A stretch of DNA of 64,000 bases from Romanomermis culicivorax. Lineage: Eukaryota; Nematoda; Enoplea; Mermithida; Mermithidae. Shown piece after piece: positions 44,361-54,138 of the stretch. The stretch spans positions 992,001 through 1,056,000 of the forward strand of contig CAWUHX010000029.1 in NCBI GenBank assembly GCA_963922205.1, in the 5' to 3' direction. How positions within the stretch are numbered: the stretch's first letter is position 1; each line of letters starts with the position of its first letter. Both the position numbers and the translations under genes were made by a program. The notes beneath the pieces are model-generated. The model did no database searches. It was not told the origin of the DNA and saw only the letters and a program-made list of their open reading frames with translations.

Positions 44361-45330
44361 CTGTGTTGTTTTGTACATTCATTCGTTTGTTTATTGTACT
44401 GTTTAGTACTTTCATACTATATGTTGTATTAGTTTGCCTTATTGAACTCAGTTATTTACCAGCTATTATTCCAGTTGGATATTTAACAATTAGGCAATAG
44501 TCCAAAAAGTAGTATGAGACATAGGCATTATGCAGAATTGTTGCATCACAAAAGGCATTATTTTTTTACCATGTTTGGGGCCTGTAATAGCAACATTTAG
44601 TTTCGAAAATCAGGACTAACAACCCGTTATTATGATTACCATGAGCAGCATTTGCACATCCTCAAAAATCTGCTTCTCGAGAAATCTTGAAATTCCCATG
44701 ATGAATTAACTGTAATTGCTCAGAATTATGGTTACAGTGAAAACTACTGTAGCACCATTGATCATTGGAAATTTTCATTCCACATCAAGCTGTTATCTAT
44801 TCTCCTTACAATATGTTATGCAAAATCAATGAAAAAAGACAAACCATTATACTCCATTCAATCTGGAATGATTGGTGCCGCAAGGTGGCAGCCCAAACTT
44901 TCTTTCAAAATTATGGAATGCTCGTTGTCAATGTTCAATGAATTTTTCGTTCATGATTGTGTGCTTTGGAACACGATTGAAATTCATTTTGATGCTTACA
45001 GCACAAAATTACATTTCTTTGCATCTCATGTGCTATTTTTTATTTTTATTTATATTTATAGCTGTCTTTCATTCCGAAAATGAGTGACAATTCTGAGAGA
45101 ATTTTTTGAGAGGAACTCCATCATGGGATGCTTGATTCTGAACCCTAATCAAGATGCATATTTTATGTGGCTTGTTCCGGATATAATTCGGATCAAGTAT
45201 AGATCCAGCTCAATTCTGTCCGCTGATGTCGTGGTCGTTGTTCAATAACAAGTTGTAATCGTAATAAGTTTTTTTCACATAGCACCCTCGTTACTGTATC
45301 GCTTCTGATCGTTCTTGTCAAGCAGCCGGC
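44361..45330 (+). other. Possible transcribed region after the HSE/TATA block
   Basis: No recognisable protein follows. Open frames at 44829-45083 (84 codons) and 44872-45087 overlap and show no family. The block could be the promoter of a non-coding RNA or of a transposable element. Confidence 0.35.
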
Positions 45331-45334
45331 GTTA

Positions 45335-45769
45335 CATCACCGTTTTTTTTCCTCGAAGATTTTTTCCACATGAGAACCGGACCCAAAATTTTTTTCCTCA
45401 TTTTCCCAAAATTTTCCACATTTTTAAAAACGTTTATAATGTGGCTACGGATGATTTTTTATGCATTTTCGGAGCATATCCAAGCATTTTGTCTTATTTA
45501 GAAACAGAAACCTGCAAAAATGAGGAAAATAATTGAGAAAATTCTGGTTATGTTAGTCAATATGAGCTCATATGAAGAATATATTGGTGTTCTACAGGAA
45601 CGGGTGAAGCATGTTAACGATAGAGTTCTCAGGACTAAATCTGCTTTTAACATTTCTGTGGTTCCGATTAGATTCATCTAATTTTATTTAGTTCTCGGTC
45701 CGGCGCGGAGCGCCGGAAAAATTTTTGGATTTTCACTTTCTAAAACTCTGGAAAATGAACCTTCACAAC
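45335..45769 (+). repeat. Dispersed repeat copy 1 (also at 51345-52033)
   Basis: Long near-identical blocks, for example CGAAGATTTT-CCACATGAGAACC, AAAAACGTTTATAATGTGGCT, GCAAAAATGAGGAAA and AACATTTCTGTGGTTC, in the same order in both copies. It ends with GGAAAATGAACCTTCACAAC, where a G-run MITE follows here but not in the other copy. Confidence 0.85.
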
Positions 45770-46005
45770 CATACCTGTAAGACCTCCGACCAGTTGCGGG
45801 GGGGGGGGGGGGTAAATCCGAAATTTGGGGCGGGGGGGGGGTAGGAAAAAGTCGAAATTTTTCCCAAAAAAGCCAAAAAACATACACTTTTTGGCAAATT
45901 TTTTTAATTTTTTCCCAACTGGGGCGGGGTTAGGGGGGGGGGGGAAATGATTTTGGGTACTGGGTTGGCCAAGTTGGGGGGGGGTCCCCCCAACCCCCCC
46001 AGGTG
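45770..46005. mobile_element. G-run MITE, CATACCTG family (right end damaged)
   Basis: It starts CATACCTGTAAGACCTCCGA and follows the 2491-2704 copy closely, with several 7-12 base G runs. The other dispersed-repeat copy (51345-52033) reads straight through CTTCACAACGTTGAG, showing the empty site. The expected CAGGTATG end is not intact. Confidence 0.7.
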
Positions 46006-46012
46006 TCTCAAA

Positions 46013-46203
46013 CTCCGGCGCGGTTTTTTGGTACAAAGGCCAAAAAAATTTGTGCCAGTGGCACAAAAAATTTTTTTCTACTAGAAACATACTGAAAACT
46101 GCAGAAAATTTTTAGGCCAAAAGTTTGATAAAAAGTTGACGAACGTATTAATTTTTTGTATAGAAATCCTGCTCTACCTATTTTTCAGCTAACCATGTCG
46201 ATG
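46013..46203. repeat. 5'-end fragment of the hAT-type GTGCCAATTGGCAC family
   Basis: GGTTTTTTGGTACAAAGGCC, GAAACATACTGAAAACTGC and TTTTTCAGCT..AACCATGTC match the left half of 48686-49775. It is interrupted on the right by a G-run MITE. Confidence 0.65.
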
Positions 46204-46204
46204 A

Positions 46205-46477
46205 GCATACCTGTACTTGGGGGGGGGGTTGGGGCCCCCCCCCCCAACTTGACCAACCCTGTACCCAAAATCATTTCCCCCCAACCCCCCCCCCCCCCCA
46301 GTTTGGAAAAAAATTAAAAAATTTTCAAAAAAGTGTGTTTTTTTGGCCTTTTTTGGGAAAAATTTCGACTTTTCCTACCCCCCCCCCCCCAAAATTTCGA
46401 CTTTTCCTACCCCCCCCCCCCCAAAATTTTGGATTTACCCCCCCCCCCCCTAACTGGTCGGAGGTCTTACAGGTTAT
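46205..46477. mobile_element. G-run MITE, CATACCTG family, inverted orientation
   Basis: It starts CATACCTGTACTTGG and ends CTGGTCGGAGGTCTTACAGG, with C runs instead of G runs, so it is the reverse of 45770-46005. Together the two form a roughly 700-bp inverted pair. Confidence 0.7.
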
Positions 46478-47769
46478 ACTCAAGCTTGGAGCCCAGGGGT
46501 CATCCGAGTGACCTGACCAGCTGACTGACCACTCGTCAATCAACTCATCACATCTTTTCTTTGGTGGAGAATTAGCCTATAACTTCCATTTTGTGGCTAG
46601 TGATCATTCAAGTGACCGCACCTGACGAGTGGCCAGTGGTCACTCAAATCAAAAGACGTTTTTTCTTATGAATGGTACTAAAAATACACTATTATTTTGA
46701 ATAAAAGCAGACTGCGGGTCATACAAGTGACCAGATTATCTGAGTGACCAGTCGCCAATCAACTCGGCAAGCCTTTTTTTGGCGGATAACCAGGGTCATC
46801 CGAGTGACCACTCCCTCAGGTCACCTGATTACTCCGATTCATTTTGAAGTTTATTGGTTTAAAATCGGTTACTGTATATATGACAGGTCTCTTGAGTTTT
46901 TGATGGTGTTCAAACGAATAAGCGTGTAAGCCTAAAAATTAAACTATTGTAGCTCATTTACTGCAGAAACTTCACAGTTCTAGTTTATTGTTGTCTTTTT
47001 CTGCTGTTTTTGCTTTTGTTTGCTGTCTATATCATCAAAATGGCTCTGCAGGGCACAGACCCTAATATTATAGAAATTGCCACTATTTGCATCTCAGAAG
47101 AATCTGCCAACAATTTTGCGATAGCTTACCGAACTTACCTGGGGTTGGACAGCTGGGAAATCCACCTTCATGTCCGAAACAGAATTATGCTGGAGAATTA
47201 TATCGTACTGCGACTCATACTCATCGTACCCTACTCATCCATTTTGCCAAATCATACGTGAGACTAGGCAAGCATACCCACAGTAAACAATTGTGCTAAA
47301 TTTTTCAATTTAGCATGTTTATTTGAATAAAAGTTGAAATTTATGAGCGGTGGAAAATGTGTTGAAAATTTGAAAAATAAGATAGCAAATAAGCATTTCA
47401 AAAAAAATAAGCAAGTATAAATGAAATAGAGACAAACAAATTAGATAAGAAAAACTTTAAAAACGCGATAGATGATGAGCAAAAATGCAAATACACATCA
47501 GTCGAGTCACCAAAATAATTACAAGTAAATCATAGTCAGCTTTTATTCAATATTATTTTGTGTGTTTGTAGTGCTAACCATAAGAAAAAGGGTCTTTTGA
47601 TTTGAGTGACCACTGGCCATTCACCAGGTGTGGTCACTTGGATGATCACTAGCCACAAAACGGAAGTTATAGGTTAATTCTCCACCAAAGAAAAGGTGTG
47701 CCGAGTTGATTGACCAGTGGTGTCAGCTGGTCTGGTCACTCGGATGACCTCTGGGCACCAATCTTGAGT
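46478..47769. mobile_element. Long-TIR element (about 200-bp inverted repeats, GTCACTCGGATGAC words)
   Basis: ACTCAAGCTTGGAGCCCAG and GTCATCCGAGTGACC at the left are inverted at 47577-47769, and identity runs through ATTCTCCACCAAAG and CACTCAAATCAAAAGAC. An extra partial arm lies at 46700-46835. The palindromic word GTCAYCCGAGTGAC appears about ten times and could be a binding site. The 1.29-kb unit encodes no recognised transposase; a 74-codon frame at 47040-47261 is unassigned. Confidence 0.75.
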
Positions 47770-48185
47770 GAATATTAGATAACATTCAAATTGCCAGTTA
47801 ATGGGCTGATTTTCCAGCATTATACTCGTAAAGATAGTGTTTAGGTCACTCGGGTCAAAGGTTGACTAAATTTTCCTCATCGCGTCCGAAATCGCGATGC
47901 GTAACCAAATAGCTGGTTTGAATTTCGCGCGCCAACAACGCGATGCGCAAGTATTTGCGTTTGTTGTATGACGTCGACATGCTACTACGTTTACTGTAGG
48001 TACCTTTTACGTTGCTAACGCTATAGGGTGGGTGTGAACCAGACGCAGTAATACCAAAAACAGTTCACGACGACTCAAAAAGAAAGGGAATGCTGAGAAA
48101 ATTTAAATAACTCTAAAATTGTTCAGGAAATTCATATTGATTCAATTTTCCAATACGAATATCTACGACAATGTAATGTAAAGGC
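47770..48185. other. Non-coding stretch
   Basis: It includes CG-rich palindromes (TCGCGTCCGAAATCGCGATGCG split near 47880) and AACGCGATGCGC; no gene was seen. Confidence 0.45.
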
Positions 48186-48189
48186 TAGA

Positions 48190-48651
48190 GAAAATGTAAT
48201 GTCGAAAATTGTGTAAATTTTCGGTCGAAACATTGTACTATTACCAACGATATCGATTTTTCTATCTGAATCAATCAAACACAAAAAGTAAGAATTTCAG
48301 TTTTAAATCCGAATCTGACCGAATGAACAGAGAATATTCAGAATTTCTTTTGATTCATCAGTCATTGAGAGCCTATAAAGTTCGCTCCAACGATACTAAT
48401 ACACTGTTCAAAGAGAAATCGTTCGCGTTCGCGTCAAGTATACGAATAGAAAATATCATATTGTTTGACTCGGCGCGAAGCGCCGAAAAATTTTTGCATT
48501 TCCAACCCCTAAAACATCTAAAAATTAAGGAAATTTAATGTTTGACCAGCCAAAAATTTTGTGCCAATTGGCACAAACGCTCAAAATTTTTTGTGCCATT
48601 CCAAATTTTTTTGTGCCAAAAACCATGTTTTGGTACAAAAAAGAAACACTG
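48190..48651. repeat. 3'-end fragment of the hAT-type GTGCCAATTGGCAC family
   Basis: It matches 49080-49775 in order, including CTCGGCGCGAAGCGCCGAAA, TTGTGCCAATTGGCACAAAC and the terminus AAAAAAGAAACACTG at 48651. The 5' half is missing. Confidence 0.75.
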
Positions 48652-48685
48652 GTGAAAATGCAAAAAATTTTCGGCGCTTCGCCAC

Positions 48686-49775
48686 CAGCGTTTTTTTTGT
48701 GCACGGACATTTGTGCCAATTGGCACAAGAGGCCAAAAAAATGTGTGCCAATGGCACAAAAGATTTTTTTCTACCAGAAACATACTGAAAACTGCGGAAA
48801 AGTTTTAGGCCAAAAGAGTTAACGTTTAACGCACTAAATTTGTGTAGAAATCGTGCCCAATCTATTTTTCAGCTGAACCATGTCAGTGAGATAAGAAAAA
48901 ACTGTGCAAGAAAGTAGTTTGCTATCACTATAAAAGAAATAGAATGCTGACAGTATTTGAATATCTCTAGAATTCTTCAGGAAGTTCAAATTGATTCAAT
49001 TTTTCACAACTAATATGAATAATTAATTATCTATTATTTAACAATGTAAAGACTAGAAAGTCGAACGTTGTACCATCACGATCACCAATGATATCGATTT
49101 TCCTATTTGAATCAATCAAACACAAAAAGTAAGAATTTCGGTTTTGAATCCGAATCAAACTGAATCAACAGAGAATATTCAGAATTTCTTTTCATTCATC
49201 AGTCATTAGATTGCTGCAACGATACCATTCCCGTATCCAGGATTATCGAAAAAGGGGCACAGTTTTCCAATTTTTTTTAGAATTTACTGAATAAAAAGAA
49301 AATCATTTTTGCAGTAAAGACGGCCTATTTTCAGTTAGTTTATGTCTGCTTAGATTAGTGGCTAAATTCTACGTTTGACGAAAAATACGTAAATATAATA
49401 ATTTTATTTGGGAATTGTGATGTATAAGTACAATATAATATTGCTGGAAATTTTATTCTAAAAAAAATTTAGGGGAGGGGAATTCCCCCCCCCCCCCTCT
49501 AAATACGGGTCTGAACGATACTAATACACTGTTCGAAGAGAAATCGTTCGCGTTCGGGTCAAATATACGAATAGGAAACATTATATTCATTGATTCGGCG
49601 CGAAGCGCCGAAAAATTTTTGCATTTTCAGCCCCTAAAACGTCTAAAAATCTAGGAAATTTAATGTTTGACCGGCGAAAAATTTTGTGCCAATTGGCACA
49701 AACGCTCAAATTTTTTCGTGCCATCCCAAATTTTTTTGTGCCAAAAACCATGTTTTGGCACAAAAAAAAACACTG
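48686..49775. mobile_element. Full-length hAT-type element, perfect 8-bp target duplication
   Basis: The 1,090-bp element starts CAGCGTTTTTTTTGTGCACG and ends GGCACAAAAAAAAACACTG. It is flanked by the exact direct repeat TTCGCCAC (48678-48685, 49776-49783). TTTGTGCCAATTGGCACAA lies close to both ends. An internal palindrome CGGCGCGAAGCGCCG is at 49594-49610. No transposase ORF. Confidence 0.9.
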
Positions 49776-49783
49776 TTCGCCAC

Positions 49784-50235
49784 GTCGATTCACGGGATAA
49801 TTGAATAGTTCGTATTCTGGAACATATAGCTCTAATTTACTACACATCGTAAAAAAACAAAAGTAGATTCAGAATCAGCATTCTTTTTCCTATCAGAAAA
49901 TCTATGTTTCGTGTGATAGAGTTCAGTGAGACGTAACCTGATTCACGCCAAATGAGAAAATCCGCTCTGAAAAGTTTCATAACTATCAAGGCGGTATTTG
50001 ATATTTTTGGCTACAGTAAACTATGATACCGAAATGAAAAAACGCGAGTGATATCAAAATGTCCCAATGCTATGTTGAAGACAATTGATAATTATGCAAG
50101 ATTCTCTATCGTACGCTGAAATTGGTTGTTTCTTTACTGAGATATATGTAATTAACCGAAATATTTTTTAATTTACCATTACTGTAGCAACGGTATAACG
50201 AATTTTAATTTCTCCGCTGATGAATTTACGTGTCG
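49784..50235. other. Spacer between inverted hAT-type copies
   Basis: No gene or repeat was recognised. Confidence 0.5.
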
Positions 50236-50239
50236 TGCC

Positions 50240-50915
50240 CAGTCAATTAAATATAATATTTCCTATTCCTATATTTGACCCGAAAGCGAACGATTTCTCT
50301 TCGAACAGTGTATATTAGTATCGTTGCAGAAAATTTTATAGGCTGTCAATGACTGATGAATGAGAAGAAATTTTGAATATTCTCTGTTAATTCAGTCAGA
50401 TTTGGATTCAGAACTGCAATTCTTACTTTTTGTGTTTGACTGATTCAAATAGAAAAATCTATATCATTGGTAATGGTACAATATTTTGGCCGAAAATTTA
50501 CACAATTTTCGACTTTATTGTCCCTAGTCTTTACGTTGTTGTTAAATATATAAGAGATAATTCATATTCGTAGTCGAATTCGAAAAGTGGATCAATTTGA
50601 ACTTCCTGAACAATTCTAGACTTTTTAGAATTTTGTCAGCATTCCATTTCTTTTACAGTCGTCGTAAACCATTTTCTTGCACAGTTTTTTCTTATCTGAC
50701 TGACATGGTTTGTTTAGCTGAAAATAGGTAAAGCACGATTTTTACAAAAAATTAATGCGTTTTAAACGTTAACCTTTTGTCAAACTTTTGTCATAAAACT
50801 TTTCCGCAGTTTTTAGTATGTTTCCAGTAGAAAATTTTTTTTTGTACCATTGGCACAAATTTTTTTGACCTCTTGTGCCAATTAGCACAAAAGTTCGTGC
50901 ACAAAAACAACGCTG
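50240..50915. repeat. Inverted, truncated copy of the hAT-type element
   Basis: The reverse complement matches 48686-49560; the outer end reads GTGCACAAAAACAACGCTG at 50915. The opposite (3') end is missing. Together with 48686-49775 it forms a large inverted pair with a 0.46-kb spacer. Confidence 0.8.
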
Positions 50916-51184
50916 CGGCCGCGTGGATTGGGTTTCACCGAAATACTATCTGTAACTGGGGCGAGCATACCTGAGCAAGCCCTGTCGGTTTATCTCGTAA
51001 CAGCCAGCCCATAAATTTTGTTGGTTGCCTAATCGTTTCAGTAGTTGCCAAGCCAAACAGGGGTGAGGAACCACCGTTTTTTACAAAACATTTGGGAGCG
51101 AGATCTGTCATCAATTTGATTAGTAGAAAAATTTCATACCTTCTATTTGATTGGTCGAAAAGTTGTAGTCTACTCCTTCCTAAC
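50916..51184. other. Non-coding stretch
   Basis: It contains a solitary GAGCATACCTGAGC (50963) reminiscent of the G-run MITE terminus; no gene. Confidence 0.45.
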
Positions 51185-51275
51185 CGTGAGTCGAAGCCTA
51201 AGCCTAAACCTAAGACAAAACCTAATCCTAAGACTAAGCGTAAACCTAAGCCTGAGTCTAAGCCTAAGCCAGACA
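51185..51275. repeat. Degenerate telomere-like hexamer array (CCTAAG)n
   Basis: About fourteen units of CCTAAG/CCTAAA/CCTGAG; the minus strand reads TTAGGC/TTAGGT. The KPKPKP-type plus-strand open frame is a by-product of the repeat. Confidence 0.7.
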
Positions 51276-51344
51276 ATTTGCCAGAAACAACTGTAAAAAT
51301 CAATAAATTTTTTCAACCAATCAAAATGATGACAGATCTCGCTT

Positions 51345-52033
51345 CGCAATGCTTTCTCCGTTGTTTTCCTCGAAGATTTTACCCACATGAGAACCGAACC
51401 CAGAATTTTTTCATTTTCAAAAAATTTTCCACATTTCTAAAAACGTTTATAATGTGGCTGCGGATGCTTTTTATGCATTTTAGGAGCATACCCAAGCATT
51501 TCGATGTTTTTGGCGTCAGAAACCTGCAAAAATGAGGAAACAATTGAGAAAATTCTGGTTAGGTTAGTCAAAATGAGCTAATGAGGAATATTTTAGTGGT
51601 CAACAGGAGCAGAGAAAGCATATTAGCGGTAGAGTTTTCATGAATTTATCCGTTATTAACATTTCTGTGGTTCGGATTAGAAGGTAAAGTGGGTTGACTT
51701 TGATCAGGCAGGGGCGACCTTGATCAGCGTAATGGCATTTGATAACTATTTGAGATCAGCAGGTCATTTTTGCTGTGTAGACAACCCCTGCTGTGAGGCT
51801 GTCTACACAGCAAAAATACAACCCCTGCTGTGAGGTTGTCTACACAGCAAAAATGACCTGCTGATCTCAAATAGTTATCAAATGCCATACTCTGATCAAA
51901 GTCGCCCCTGATCAAAGTCACCCTACTTCACCTGAATACTTATCCAATTTTATTTGGTTTCTTGCCGTGCGGGGAAGGCCGGAAAAATTTTTGGATTTAA
52001 ACTTTTTGAAACGCTGGAAAATGAACCTTCACA
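51345..52033 (+). repeat. Dispersed repeat copy 2 (also at 45335-45769), interrupted by a snapback MITE
   Basis: It matches copy 1 on both sides of 51683-51932. Confidence 0.85.
51683..51932. mobile_element. Snapback MITE, near-perfect 250-bp palindrome
   Basis: GGTAAAGTGGGTTGACTTTG at the left is inverted at the right (..CAAAGTCACCCTACTTCACC). The arms also share TTTGATAACTATTTGAGATC, AGCAGGTCATTTTTGCTGTG and GTAGACAACCCCTGCTGTGA. Copy 1 of the host repeat lacks this segment, giving an empty site. An arm-only relic is at 5398-5505. Confidence 0.85.
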
Positions 52034-52077
52034 ACGTTGAGAAATAAAAAAAAATCAAACTGATGAAGTGTAATTTG

Positions 52078-52230
52078 TTACTCATTCCGGCGCGAAGCGC
52101 CGAAAATTTTTTGTAGTTTTTATATTCTATGAAACGCTGGAAAATAAATCTCTGTAGCAAAGATTCGTGAACAGGAATTCTAAAATCACTGAATAGATTG
52201 ATGTCTTGAGTTTCCATCTTCAATAAACGC
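52078..52230. repeat. Fragment with the CGGCGCGAAGCGCCG palindrome
   Basis: CCGGCGCGAAGCGCCGAAAA followed by GAAACGCTGGAAAAT resembles 45703-45760 and 51955-52020, a recurring repeat module. Confidence 0.6.
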
Positions 52231-52280
52231 TATGTCGCAAAAGATTGAAAAATTCCAAGCGCCGAGAGAAAAGATTCAGA

Positions 52281-52324
52281 GAATTGATGAAAAATCTATA
52301 TTTCTATAGATTTTTCATCAATTC
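52281..52324. repeat. Perfect hairpin, 20-bp stem, 4-base loop
   Basis: GAATTGATGAAAAATCTATA, loop TTTC, then its exact reverse complement ending at 52324. Confidence 0.95.
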
Positions 52325-52519
52325 TAAAATAAATCTAAAATCTAAAGTTGATTTCCGAGCTTATTTTGGGGTCTACACACTTTTTAGGACATGCCAGTGT
52401 ATCTAGAAGACCTGGAGGGTCAGAATAAAAATTATGCCTGGAACCTTGGAATTTGAAAAAGTTCATTCTAGTGCGTTTTGGAACGTCAAAATCTCAAAAT
52501 TTTCTAGTGAATCGCGTTC

Positions 52520-53530
52520 ATTGATTCCCTGATCGGTTGATTGATTCCCTGATTGATTGGTGTGTCGTTCCTCGGCTGCATTGGATTATTGATTGATTTC
52601 CTGATTAGTGTGTTGATTGCGTGGTTAGTTAATTTCTTGATTGGTTCGTTCATTTATTTCCTGTTTACCGGGGTGATTATCTGATTTAGTGGTTGGTTGG
52701 TTGAATTCCTGATTAGTGTGTTGATTGCATGGTTGGATTGGGTGGTTGGTTGATTTCATGATTGGTTCCCCTGTTTAGCGGGTTGATTCTCCGATTCAAT
52801 GGTTGGTTGGTTGATTTCCTGACTGGTGTGTTGATTGCATGGTTGGATTGGGTGGTTAGTTGATTTCATGGTTGGATTGGGTGGTTGTTCGATTTCGTGA
52901 TTCGTTTATTCATTGGTTCCAGACATGTACGGCAAGAATCTTCATGGGGGAGGGTCCCTGGACTTTTTATCCAAGGGGCAGGGGGTGGGCGAGCAAAAAA
53001 ACAAAAAAAAAGTTCTGCAAGCTTGTTTTCATTCAAAATATGCACCAAAATCATCAAAAAAGCTGTATTGGAAAAAGTTCCGGGGAGTATTTGACGATTT
53101 TTTTAGGTCAGGGGAGGGTGGCCAGGGTCTTAGGTAAGGGGATTTACCCCCTACCTCTATGTGCGTGTATGATTGGTTCCCTGTTTAGTGGTTGATTCTC
53201 TGAATCAATCGTTGGCTGATTGATTGGTTGGTTAACTGGTTAATGGTTGATTAGTCGATTCCCTGGTTAATTGTTCGATTGATTTTCTGGTTAGTTGATT
53301 GCTTCTCCGATTCTCTGATTGGTTCATCAAAGCAACCAGTGCCTGGTTGGCTCCCTGATTTGCTAGTTAATTTCCTGGTTAGTTGTTTCATCGATTTACT
53401 TTCTGTTTGGTTGATTGGTTCTCTAATTTGTTAGTTGGTTGGTAACCGGATTGCTTGGTTAATTGATGAATTGTTCCATAATAAGTTGGTTAGTTGGTTT
53501 ATTTCTCAGTTTCTTGATTAGCTAGTATTT
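52520..53530. repeat. Degenerate satellite of TTGATT/GGTTGG/TTCCTG words
   Basis: Roughly 1 kb of quasi-periodic sequence built from GGTTGGTTGATTTCCTGATT-type units (period about 20-45 bp), with an unrelated repeat inserted at 52921-53171. Confidence 0.8.
52921..53171 (+). mobile_element. Repeat inserted into the TTGATT satellite, possible 9-bp duplication
   Basis: This is the same repeat as 2283-2482 (reverse). ATTGGTTCC flanks it on both sides (52912-52920, 53172-53180), but the word is common in the satellite, so the duplication may be coincidental. Confidence 0.55.
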
Positions 53531-54138
53531 AGTGGTTGATAGTCTGTCTCCAAATCCTCTATCCCGTTTTTTATGTTAAAATCTGTTCACACACAAGGAC
53601 TGACCTGGTGATGAGAATTAAGTCATCTTGTACTGAAGCCGCCTCATCTGGTACCGAGTTGCAACTTATTGTCCAGGTATGGTGGTGCAGAATTTGGTGC
53701 AAACCAATTTCTACGTGTTCTTTCGTTGGTAGACTGCAGCTTGTCTGAAGGAAGCATGTCGTTCGTTTCTATTAGGTTTGTTGGATGATTGAAAATATTG
53801 TTAAATATTTTCAAAACAAAATTTGTTGAAAATTTTTTTACATTTTGAACAATTTCTTTTTCCCTATAGTTTTTACATGGGTTTTCTCAGACAAAACCAG
53901 TTAATATATATTTAATCTCCTGTCTGACCATGCACAGGTATGCTGTTGAGCCAACTCTAAAATCCTGTAACCCTAAGCAATTTTCTCATTTGTCGTTTAT
54001 TGTTATTTGTTATGCTTGTGTGCAATTCTTGATGATGGCATACCGAAAAGGGCGATTATTAACTTTAATTTGTGCATGCTTAACCTCGCTTCATGCAGGT
54101 AATGTGATGTTTAAGATATAGATTCAATAATAGCAGTC
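53531..54138 (+). other. Region upstream of UPF2
   Basis: It is expected to hold the UPF2 5' UTR or promoter. CAG|GTAATG at 54097-54105 looks like a splice donor and TAGCAG at 54131-54136 an acceptor, but the gap is too short for both to be used. No coding homology was seen. Confidence 0.4.

Noticed and set aside
44829..45087. Heat-shock-protein gene downstream of the HSEs
   Set aside because: Neither overlapping ORF resembles any chaperone family; the HSE block is kept only as a regulatory call.
45684..46543. Proline-rich ORFs on both strands
   Set aside because: By-products of the G-run MITE pair at 45770-46477.
47040..47261. Small ORF starting MALQGTDPNIIE inside the long-TIR element
   Set aside because: Two overlapping frames are equally open and neither resembles a transposase.
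51092..51535. Lys/Pro-repeat ORF resembling a basic structural protein
   Set aside because: The KPKPKP stretch is the (CCTAAG)n hexamer array translated; flanks are a dispersed repeat.
52504..53530. CRISPR-like array
   Set aside because: Repeats are degenerate with no constant spacer length, and the window is eukaryotic.
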